Under the pieces are notes generated by a model. The model saw only the letters and a list, made by a program, of their open reading frames with translations, had not been told where the DNA came from and ran no database searches. Source: Euonymus europaeus (lineage: Eukaryota; Streptophyta; Magnoliopsida; Celastrales; Celastraceae). From it: 64,000 bases of DNA. Both the position numbers and the translations under genes were made by a program. Positions within the stretch are counted from its first letter, which is position 1. Each line of letters starts with the position of its first letter. Shown here one piece after another: positions 1 through 9,447 of this stretch. The stretch lies in NCBI GenBank assembly GCA_963580455.1, contig OY756970.1:19654001-19718000 (forward strand), written 5' to 3'.

Positions 1-569
1 GATCATAGTAGTTGTTCGATTGCAGCCATGAGTGTTAATAGGATGAACGAAAGGGGTAGTTTGGTCAGCACCTGTGACGGGTCACTATACCTTAGATTCG
101 GGTCTACTACTCTAATGTATTAATTAAGATTAAAAAAAATTGGTTAGGAGTTTTATTTTTAATTAAAATAATGTGTATTATATGAACAATCTAATTCAAT
201 GGTAGATTTACAAGTGATGTAATTTAGAGGTTACGAGTTCATAATAATCTTTCGAGATAAGATGTACATACATCTTGCTTATCTCCGATCTCACCCATTT
301 TGCTTGCCACTTTGGTTAGAATATTTTGATACGGTGAGAATTTCAATAACTTGTGATGAGGAAACTTTTGCTCTACGAATTAATGATGCTTCAAGGAAAA
401 CGTGAATGGTGAAAAGGCTTATAACTTAGAAGTGTTGGTTGGGGAACGTTACAAGTGAAATCATGGAGAACCCACTTACATTTAAGGGTTTTTCTTTTTT
501 ATATTTTATTTCCAAAATCATAAAGATGTTGATGAGATTAGATTGCTAATTGTTAATTTTTGGTTTCAG

Positions 570-720
570 GGCTCCAACAGCATCGAGAATTAGAGCAAAA
601 ATGCTATATGCAACATCCAAAGCTGGACTAAGGAGAGTGCTAGAGGGCATTCACTACGAGTTACAAGCAACTGATCCAACTGAGATGGGATTTGATCTGA
701 TTATGGACAGAGCCAAATAG
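570..720 (+). CDS. Actin-depolymerizing factor (ADF/cofilin), last exon only
   Basis: ADF proteins bind G- and F-actin and sever or depolymerize filaments in the cytoplasm. This exon follows an intron ending in TTTCAG and encodes about 49 residues beginning APTASRIRAKMLYATSKAGL and containing the family motif GIHYELQATDPTEM. It ends at TAG (718-720) after DRAK. The first base completes a codon split by the intron; in ADFs this is the Trp before the APT/APS motif. The ending GFDLIMDRAK resembles the ADF5/ADF9 subclass more than the RAN/RAH endings, but that placement is inference. Bases 1-569 hold no coding signal and are probably the last intron, so the rest of the gene lies upstream of the window. 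The exon has no lesions and looks functional. Confidence 0.88.
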
Positions 721-2642
721 ATAATAAATGTGTGTGTGTGTGTGTCTAATCCAAGATCTTGTCGTGGCATCTTACTCTTTTAATTTAATAATAATCCCCA
801 ACTAGATGAGATGTGCTGTTATTGTCCTTGTCATCTTGTAGAATTTTGGGACCAATGTATGTTAATCCTTCTCTCTAATTTTTAATAATAGCGGTAATAT
901 TCTATGTCCTCTTTGTGCCCTAAATTTACAGACAAAACCCTTTTTCAATCTTATCGTTATTATGCTGGAAAGGTTTCAAAGAGTTACTTTTAATTCCTAA
1001 TGCGCCTAATTTGCCACTTCAAACTAATAAGACAATCCTATTTCAATGAAGGAATATAAACAAAGGTTTAACTCTCGTTTTACTAGGTGTAAGTATTTTG
1101 GAAACGATCTAAGAGAATAAATTTGTGCGGACATTTGGTCAAGAGCGAAAATATCACTTTAAATGTGTATTTGTGCTTATTGGGAGTTGTTTGATTCCAT
1201 GGGCCATTCAATCAAGTATTGGCACCTAACAAATGAAAGATCATCTTCCCCACCAAATATATGCTCCTTGTCACAGCACCTAGCTACCATTCTTCTCAAA
1301 TATGATCTTTCCCTCATCACTAATTGTGTTTTAACTTCATTTACCTATCTCACCCCCTTCTTTTCACTTCTTTGGGGGGAAAAATACACACACACACATA
1401 TATATGTGTGATCTTTCACTCATAACTAATTGTGTTTAACTTCATTTACCTATCTCACCCTCTTCTAATTCACTTACTTGGGGGAAACGCATTAACTTTT
1501 CCTTAAATGATTCACGCTACTTATAACTCACCCACCATTGCTAGCTCTATGCTTCAACACAAAGTCAACATTGATGAATTTCATGATCCATGATGATCAA
1601 TGACTATGCAAAGGTAAAACTTGTAGGAAAAGAAAAGCAATTATATCCAATCAAGTTCATTTTTTTCACCAGTAATTAATTGCACATTACAAAGGAGAGT
1701 AGTTGTGACTAATTCATCACTCTTATCTAAAACTAAGTGAATAATTACACGACTAGGAAGGAAAAAGAAGAAGAATAAACTTCCACTATAAGCTAGCTCG
1801 ACGTTGGAAAATAATCCACGTCATTGGGCTAAAAATGAGGGTATGATAACGTGTGTTCTTAGGGCACATGATAAACATTCACCTCTGTATGACACATTTT
1901 AATTCAATTTTTACAAATTTCAAGGCACATTTTTCATCTTTATCATGTGCCCTAAATGCATACGTTATAATTTTCATTATCAGTTGAATGTTTTCGTTTA
2001 CAGATACTAAGGATTGTGCCCCAGCCACCCCTGCCAAAATATCAAGAGGATTAAGATCTATTTTCTACAAAAAATTTCTACCATACGTTTGAAAACATCA
2101 TGAGGATTTAAATATCCTCTCTGGGAACGGTCAGTGCTTGCACTAAAAAGAAGATAGACTTTATTAAGGTTATAAAGCTCCAGGGCCGGAGGACTTTAAC
2201 TTTAACATGGCATCTATGAAACAAAGTTTGGACCCAATTAATCAGATCTTGCTTGATAATATAATTCATCTTTTCCTCCCAAAAAAAAAAAAAAAAAGAG
2301 GATCTTGCTCGATAATTTTCTTGTATTGCTGATTATTGGAATTCATCCAACTCTGCATCAAAAACAGGATTTCCAGAAGAAAAGCTCTGGAAAATGATTT
2401 GGTAATTTTTTTTTTGACAAAAGGATAGAAGTGGGGGGCCAGATAGAGAAGCTGGGCCGGGCTTTGTTTTTCTAACGGTTTGATTTGCCAAATAGTGGGC
2501 TAGGCTCTTCCAGGCCCAGCCCATTGTTTTTTACTACGTCGACAATCGTTCATTGTCCTTGGTCCGGTTGCCTTATTCCCCAAACGAGGACCAGATCGCA
2601 TCAAAACCCAAAATCAACAAAGACCTTTAAGAAAGAAGAGAC
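721..2642. other. Intergenic region
   Basis: This starts with the 3' UTR of the ADF gene, which has a short TG run near 729-744. A CA/TA microsatellite sits near 1385-1410 and an inverted repeat at 1845-1969. Bases 2500-2642 would be the leader of the proteasome pseudogene. No open frame here resembles a protein. Confidence 0.6.
1845..1969. repeat. Short inverted-repeat (MITE-like) element
   Basis: Two arms of about 31 bp near 1845-1875 and 1939-1969 are imperfect reverse complements. The shared core is AGGGCACATGATAAA on the left and its complement on the right, with a looser outer part (ATAACGTGTG against ATAACGTATG). The loop is about 63 bp. No target-site duplication could be fixed. Confidence 0.5.
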
Positions 2643-4967
2643 ATGGCTAGATACGATCGTGCGATCACTGTGTTCTCGCCGGACGGCGACCTTTTCCAGG
2701 TTGAGTACGCATTGGAAGCAGTGCGCAAAGGTAACGCCGCGGCACTGACGTCGTTGTTCTAGGCGTCGAGAAGAAGTCCACCGCTAAACTTCAAGATTCC
2801 CGGTACCTTCATTTATCTGTATACACTTTCAATGGTCTGCGAGGCTTATGCATCCTAATCGTGTTTGATGGAGGTTTAACTCAAAAACTTTTGCTCGGTA
2901 AGAGCATTCGAAGAAATTGCTTTAGGATTTATGTTCATTTATCATAATAGATTTTAACCCCCCGAATTAGCTAGCACTTGAGGTCTGAATACGAAGCCAC
3001 AATATCTGTTTCAAGTTTGAGTCTTGTAGGTAATTTTTGTTTACTATCACCTTATGGAGTATTGTCAGTTGCACTTTGACTACTTGGGTTGCACTGGAGT
3101 AGGTATGTAATGTCACTCGTGTTTTGTTCTTTGATCCTTCTCTTGGCATTGTAACTTCGCTTAATTTACTTTCCAATGTTAAGGATTGATAATGTCCTTG
3201 TGCTCATGATACCTTTATACTTTGGCTCACTGGCACCTGCTGTTGCTTATAGGTCGGTTAGGAAGATTGTATCGCTCGATGATCATGTTGCTCTAGCCTG
3301 TGCTGGATTGAAAGCAGATGCTCGTGTCTTGGTTAATAAGACACGAATTGAATGTCAGAGCCATAGGCTTACTATTGAGGACCCTGTAACTGTTGAGTAT
3401 ATAACACATTATATCGCTGGACTGCAACAGAAATACACAAGTGGTGGTGTGAGACCATTTGGCCTTTCAACATTGATCATCGGTTTTGACCCATATTCAA
3501 ATGTCCCATGTCTCTATCAGACAGACCCATCATGAACATTTTCAGCGTGGAAAGCAAATGCCACTGGGAGGCTCAAACTCTATGCGGGAATTTCTGGAAA
3601 AGAGTTATAAAGAGACTTCTGGACAAGAAACAGTGAAGTTAGCAATTCGTGCTTTGCTTGAAGTAAGTTACTCCTTCCTCTTTCTTATATATGTATGTTT
3701 GTCATCCTGGAGCTATTAATTTTGGTGTGTATGTGACAGCATTCCAACTTAATTCATTATTAGTTGATGTTGCCTTCAATAATGCATTTCTTTGATTTAG
3801 AGTGTCTTTCCATCCGTTAATCCCAGACCACCTGCATTAGCAATGACAGGACGATCCCCTTGTGTTGGTTTTTATGGTTGCTACTCAGTTACTTAGTTAA
3901 AAATTTATCATGATTTGAAACGATGGATGGTGAGTGTTGCTTGTAAGGATGACTGTGACCTTTGATGTTAGCAATAGAATAGATTGTTTTCACAAGAATT
4001 AGAGCTTCAGTTTATGATCATCATAATCATCTGAGCCTTATACCACAAGTTTGGGTTCAGCTTCATGAGTTTATGAGAAAATCAACAGGAATCCACTATT
4101 GTATTCATTTTCGCCATTCGTTTCTATATAGGATCATACTTTCATAAACTCCTACTGAATCCATATCATTTATTATTACTTCAACAATAAATAATAGTTT
4201 TTTTGGATCGAGCTTGTGATTATTATTGGCTGTCCATCTTTCATAGTTTCAATTTGGTTGGAGAAATGAATAGGTTATACTCTATTTCTGGTCATCTATT
4301 TGCAGTAATATGATAAATATCAATGACATCCTTTCCTTATGTGAGATGGATGTATATGTGAGATGCATGTTGCTCTCAAACAATCAATTTGAATTTTTGA
4401 ATTAATAAGAGGTAAAATGACTCTCTTGCACAAGGGTCCTGAAAAGGGAAGTATACTTGACCTTAGCCCCGCAAGTGGTGAGGCTATTTCCATAGCTTGA
4501 ACCTGTGATCTCACACTTGTACCTGTGATCTCACACTTGTAAATAAGCAACTCATCACTGGACTGTAGGATCTCCACTTTGCACTTAAGTTGGTGATCAA
4601 TGTAAAAAAAATAATCATGTGCATCTAATGTTTAGGAGATCTTTTGGTGGAATGATGGTGCAGAGTTTCTTGTATGTCTTATTTGCTAGTGATTCATAGT
4701 TATATCTACCTGTGGCTTGTATCAGAAAGGGGTTAATCTGAGTGCTTTGTCCAATTTCAAGTCTGTAAATTTGTTTGGATCTTTTATATTAAAATAAACT
4801 TTGATATGCGCTGTAGGTTGTCGAAAGTGGTGGGAAGAACATTGAGGCTGCCGTAATGACAAAGGAGCATGGACTACGCCAGCTTGAAGAAGCTGAAATC
4901 GATGCCATTGTTGCAGAGAAAGCAGCAGCTGAGGCTGCAAAGAAGGCCCCCTCCCAGAGAGACCTAG
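2643..4967 (+). pseudogene. 20S proteasome subunit alpha type-7 (PAD1/PSMA7) pseudogene, introns retained
   Basis: Three exons (2643-2802, 3253-3662, 4817-4967) align end to end with plant alpha-7, a structural subunit of the 20S core ring. Exon 1 begins [15 protein letters not shown]; exon 2 carries [20 protein letters not shown] and [14 protein letters not shown]; exon 3 carries TKEHGLRQLEEAEIDAI. Lesions, judged against the well-known family sequence, are as follows. About 13 bp are missing after GNAA in exon 1, so the VGVRG segment is lost and the frame shifts to a TAG at 2760-2762. One residue is missing in KYT-SGGV. A TGA at 3532-3534 replaces the Gly codon after TDPS. Two bases are missing shortly afterwards. 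One extra C near 4947-4953 shifts the frame before the natural stop at 4965-4967. Because the introns are retained, this is a DNA-level duplicate and not a processed copy. A functional parent should exist elsewhere in the genome. Confidence 0.88.
4411..4572 (-). mobile_element. Au-type tRNA-derived SINE remnant
   Basis: Read on the minus strand, this intron segment has the hallmarks of the plant Au SINE family: a polymerase III B-box-like GGTTCAAGC, then a block like TGGAAATAGCCTC, a block like GGCTAAGGTCAAGTATACTTCC, and GACCCTTGTGCA. A 20-bp piece upstream of the B box is present twice in tandem (4501-4540). The element lies in intron 2 of the proteasome pseudogene. The family was assigned from memory of its consensus, not by alignment. 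The ends and target-site duplication are not fixed. Confidence 0.6.
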
Positions 4968-5388
4968 TTCTACTACAGTTATGGATGGACAAACACATTT
5001 TGAATTATTGAGTTTCTATTCTATATGTATCCTCTCTTAAATGGTCTTTTTACACAGTCGACTCTCCATCCTCTCTCTCATTTGGTTAACCATGCTTTTA
5101 TTTTCTCTTGATACATTATTAGGCAAGGATTTACTATTAGTTTGTCACAAAAAATGTACCTTTGAATCCTTCCAGATTTCCTTGCAATTTTGGGAAGATG
5201 AAGATGGATTAGAGAATCCATCTCCATAGAGTCCTTTGCAGTTATTAACGGATCTCCATCTAGAGTCTGTCTTTTCACCCTAATAATGGAAACATGAAAA
5301 CCATGACAAGACTAATTGATCAGCCTTCTAAATATATCCTCTTTGTTTTATTGGGAGGATGGAAAAATCGTGGGTATGACTAAAATAG

Positions 5389-5634
5389 ATGCTGGAAAAG
5401 AGTCTCTTCTGGTTGCTGGGAGATAAGAGAGGGACGGAGATGATGGCGACGGTGGGGGACCCACAAGGTTTGAAAGAGAGGCTGACAAGGGTGACTCTGA
5501 CGGGGGACCACCGCCCAACCAAGCATATGGACAGCACGGACCCAAAAGCGGCGGAATTGGTGGTGGAGTGTGTTGGATACTTGGATTTGGACGCTGCATT
5601 CATGTTCTCAAGTTCGCCCTACCTGGCCATATAA
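5389..5634 (+). other. Unrecognised 81-codon open frame
   Basis: An ATG-initiated frame ends at TAA with the residues SSSPYLAI. Its 3' two thirds (about 5440-5630) are much more GC-rich than the surroundings and contain TGDHRPTKHMDSTDPKAAEL and VECVGYLDLDAAF, so it reads like a piece of a real protein. I recognise no family, signal peptide or membrane segment. It could be a fragment of a gene captured by a repeat, or chance. The start codon is only the first available ATG. Confidence 0.2.
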
Positions 5635-6640
5635 TTACAACGGTGCCATTGCTTTCCCTCCCATGAAAATTGATGACACCCAAAATCGCAGTCACGTATA
5701 TGAGACATATGAAATCTAGTTGTTACATTTTTCACGTGATTTATATGAAATCGTGTGTAATTATTTCAGTATTTAGTATAAAAAGCATTAGAATTTGTAT
5801 AATTGATAGTCAAATATTTACAATTTGAAACTTAAATGTGGCTTCCTTATGTGTTTAGCATCAACTTTGATCAACAATTTTGTTGTTGTTGTTGTAGGAG
5901 TTGGATATGAGTATTTAAATTGCTCTACCCTTTTAAAATATTTTTATAAATTTCAAGACACATTATTACGAAAAAAGTCGAAGTTAAAATTTCCAATAAA
6001 AGGATTAATCTCTAACCAACTCATTCGCTAGTATGTGATTAATTTCATTTCGCAATTCCTTAATCAAGGCGCGACCAAAATTACAAATAATCTCTAGCTC
6101 ACTAACTAATATCATATATGATGCAAATATATGGTGTTTCTACATATTGGAGTAGTAGTAGTACTCAGAATGCCATTAACTAATATTCTTGTCATTAAGT
6201 CATATATAAGCTCTTCAAGAATTAAATTAATTCTAGTGAAAGAATGAAAATAAAAAAATCTCTCGGAAGCTTCTATTGTCTACCTAACCCCTTTGAAAAA
6301 GAGAAGAAAATAAAAAAATAAATAAAGGGTGAACAGTTGAAAAGTGAGCCATTTCTCTCCCATTCTAATTTTATTGTCCTTTCTCATCGTCATCTTTTGT
6401 TAATTTTTCCTAATTTTGGGTTTCTTTTCAACTAAATATCTTTTACTTTAGTGTTTTATGTTCAAAATACTATCTTAAATCTTAAGTTGTGTCATCATCA
6501 TCATCCGGCTCTTGACTAATGTACATTATGTTGATTTAATGGTGGTCTCTCAGCATTTGCACATAACTTGGTCAAGTCCTCATTTGGGATTCGGAAACAA
6601 ATACAAAAATCATACGAATACCGGTGTGTTTTTAAGCTCC

Positions 6641-6743
6641 GCTATCTTAAATGTTGAGATGGATGGACATGATTTCGTATGAATTATATGGAATACACGA
6701 TTTCGTATGGATCAAGTAGAGTCATCTCAACATTTGAGATAGC
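6641..6743. repeat. Short inverted repeat with 21-bp arms
   Basis: The arms 6641-6661 and 6723-6743 are reverse complements with one mismatch in 21 bases (core AAATGTTGAGATG). The loop contains GATTTCGTATG twice. This fits a very small MITE or the remnant of a hairpin element. Confidence 0.6.
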
Positions 6744-8395
6744 TGAGACAAAAAAATGTTGAGAGCTTAGGATATTTGTAACAAATATTATAGAGATTAG
6801 ATACTAAAAACAGAAGTGATATGGTCTTGATGACTTGATAATCACAATTAAATTAATGGCAAAAATCGATTAGTTTGAATTTAAAATGGGTTAGATAAAG
6901 ACATCCACAATATATATATTTTGCTTGAAATCATGAACTTTTCCTATCTACCATTGTCTCTAGAAACAATCCATAACTAATCCTTTTCTTTTTTAGATGG
7001 ATTTGCATTTGGGCACATCAAGTCAGTAACAATCTCATTTTATTGATTTAAATAGCTTCTTGTCACCAATGGTTTAACTATTATTTTTTGTATTATAGAT
7101 TTATAGTCTCACCTAGAGCTTTCTTTAATTTTAAATGTCTACAATTTTTTAAATAAATTTAATCATTTCTATAAGTTCACAATTCAATTTTAATTTTTTT
7201 TTCTTTCTTTTAAAGAGCTTAAGCTTTTAATCTCCAAATTTTTAAAAAATACAAATTATAATTATCTAGTGCATGCGAAATTTTAGAACTTCATGGAGGC
7301 AAACTCTCCCACATTCTTATTATAAATATATATATATATATGATTTAAATTAGGGCTTTCATGGTCTCCTCCTATAGTCCTATTTATTGAGGATTGGTTT
7401 GGTTCATATGGGCTTGAGCAATTAATGAGAGTTTGGTAGGGAGATAGTAGCAAGCAACTACTTAAAGGGCAGTTGTTAGTTCCTTCACGCATTGCCTTTA
7501 CATAAATAAAGTTTATGTCTTTGTCCCTTTTTATTATGGTGGAAGAGATGGGTCACCCACCACCTCTTCTTCTTCTCATCCTCTCACTGCTTATCCATTA
7601 CCACCCTTTCTCTCCCCCCAAAAAGACAAACCCATCCAAAAAAGTAATTTACAAAATAAGGGGAAAATAAAAAAATAAAATAAAAAAGGTGACCAGGAAA
7701 TCCTCATTGTCACATGATTTTTAACATGCATATATATATATATATAATATATTCAAAAAGAAATATGCTTTTGGTAGAACATTTTGAGGGAAGTTGTGGG
7801 TCTTCTATTTCTTTCTTGTATTCTAGGATTTTCTCATGCAAATGTATGATTTTCTGTTTATTTTGGAGAAGATTGAAAAGTCATCATTTGAGTGGCTTAG
7901 AGAAGGATAGAAAAGTTAAGCTAGATTTATTATTAACTAATAGAGATCCTGCAATAATTATGTTTTTTTCCCCTGTTAGTGACGTAACCCTTTTTGAGAT
8001 TACAGTCCATGAGGGGACAAACCCAAAAAACAGATTCTCACATGAATGAACAAGTTAAGATAAATATTCAAGGGAAAGAAACAAAAAACAGAGAAGAACA
8101 GGTCATATTCCAACCAGCCCAAAAACATTCACAAACGATTAGTTATCAATTAATTTCACTAATGTGTATCATTATATGCTATATATATAAAAAATATGCA
8201 CTAATTAATTAACAATCATACAAATTAGAGGAAACAAAAAGAGAGATAAATTGGTTTTGAAACAAACATGACACATTGGTGATGTTCTGTTTCTCAAATT
8301 ACTCTGCATTCTCTCTGTTTCAGCTTTCATGGATTTGTTTTAGATTTTTACTTGATGTCCGAACTTTTTACTTCTAAAAACCGACTTTTTCAATC

Positions 8396-9218
8396 CTAAG
8401 AAGTCATAGCCATTAAAATACTTCCACTACTGCTTCCAATTCCACCTTTACAACTGCAGTCTCTGCTGTTATTTAACCCCAAACTGCAAGCAAAGCAGGT
8501 AGTACTGCTTCTTCCTCCAGTCTTAATATTCACTGGCTGGTTAGTCTCTGTATGGTGTGGAGGACTAATTCTAAGCTCCAAATTCAAATCAGGACATCTT
8601 TCTTCAACTGGGTTCGGCTCTTCTTTGCAAGAAATTAACCCACCGCTTGTTCTCTTCTTTTGATCTAGTTTTTCTTCTTTTGCAGCAACAAAAGAAATTG
8701 TTGTTGCTGGTGCTGTTACTGCTGGGGCTGCTGATTGGGCCTCGTTGACAGGTCTATGTGTGGCAGGATCAATTCCTCTGTTCAAGAGCTTTCTCCTTAT
8801 GTGTGTGTTCCAATAATTCTTAATCTCATTGTCTGTTCTTCCTGGTAATCTCCCAGCAATTAAAGACCATCTGTAATTCAAAGAATCAAAACCAGTGTTA
8901 ATTCAGCCTCAAAAAATTAGTAAACTAGATGTTATTTTTGGGTGTGATTACTTACTTGTTCCCAAGAAGGCTGTGGAGTTTTATAATGAGTTCATCTTCT
9001 TCTTCAGTGAAGTTACCTCTTTTAAGGTCAGGCCTTAAGTAATTGATCCATCGAAGTCTGCAACTTTTTCCACACCTTAGAAGACCAGCAGCTTTAGGGA
9101 GAGAACGCCAACACCCTTCACCATGAGCTCTAATATATGCAGTTAATCGATCATCTTCTTCTTTGGTCCATGCCCCTTTGTTTGTGTGAGCTTTTTCACA
9201 ACATGGAGACCTACCCAT
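8396..9218 (-). CDS. R2R3-MYB transcriptional repressor, subgroup 4 (MYB4/MYB6/MYB308-like)
   Basis: Two exons (9218-8956 and 8870-8396) encode 245 residues. R2 spans about residues 14-61 and R3 about 67-112, with the usual tryptophans; the N-terminus is [20 protein letters not shown]. The bHLH-interaction signature [DE]Lx2[RK]x3Lx6Lx3R is intact in R3 (DELIIKLHS...WSLIAGR). An EAR repression motif, LNLEL, lies at 183-187 within [12 protein letters not shown] Cys pattern at 213, 216, 226 and 228 (CFACSLGL...CSC) matches the subgroup 4 zinc-finger-like motif. Known members repress phenylpropanoid, lignin or flavonoid genes in the nucleus. The protein ends soon after the Cys motif, so the longer tail of AtMYB4 is absent and it resembles the shorter MYB6/MYB8 type. 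The single intron splits a Lys codon just before the Trp that opens the third helix region of R3. Confidence 0.93.
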
Positions 9219-9370
9219 TATTGTAAAAAATAAAAAAGAAGGTACCTATATAGATCTATCTTATAGTTGTTGCAGCTTCTTTTGTGTTGTAGAAAATAGT
9301 CTTACTAGTGAGATGGGGCTAGAAATGGAGAGGCTTTGTTTTTGTGTTGCTTGGGAGGACTTGAGGTTTG

Positions 9371-9378
9371 GTTTTATA
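9371..9378 (-). promoter_or_regulatory. TATA box of the MYB gene
   Basis: The minus strand reads CCTATAAAAC here, about 155 bp upstream of the MYB start codon. That spacing would give a leader of roughly 120 bases. Confidence 0.5.
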
Positions 9379-9408
9379 GGCTTTTGACTCTAGAGACAGA
9401 GAGAGATA

Positions 9409-9411
<3 letters not shown>

Positions 9412-9446
<35 letters not shown>
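9412..9446. repeat. GA/CT microsatellite in the MYB promoter
   Basis: An uninterrupted 35-bp GA run lies about 35 bp upstream of the putative TATA box. On the MYB coding strand it is a CT run, a common feature of plant core promoters. Confidence 0.9.

Positions 9447-9447
<1 letters not shown>

Larger units (their letters stand above)
4968..8395. other. Intergenic region, AT-rich
   Basis: About 3.4 kb without a recognisable gene. It holds one unexplained open frame (5389-5634), an inverted repeat (6641-6743) and a TA-rich microsatellite near 7326-7342. Bases just above 8300 are probably the 3' UTR side of the MYB gene on the minus strand. Confidence 0.6.

Noticed and set aside
4411..4572. tRNA gene suggested by a polymerase III B-box-like sequence
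   Set aside because: There is no cloverleaf, and the following sequence fits a SINE body instead.
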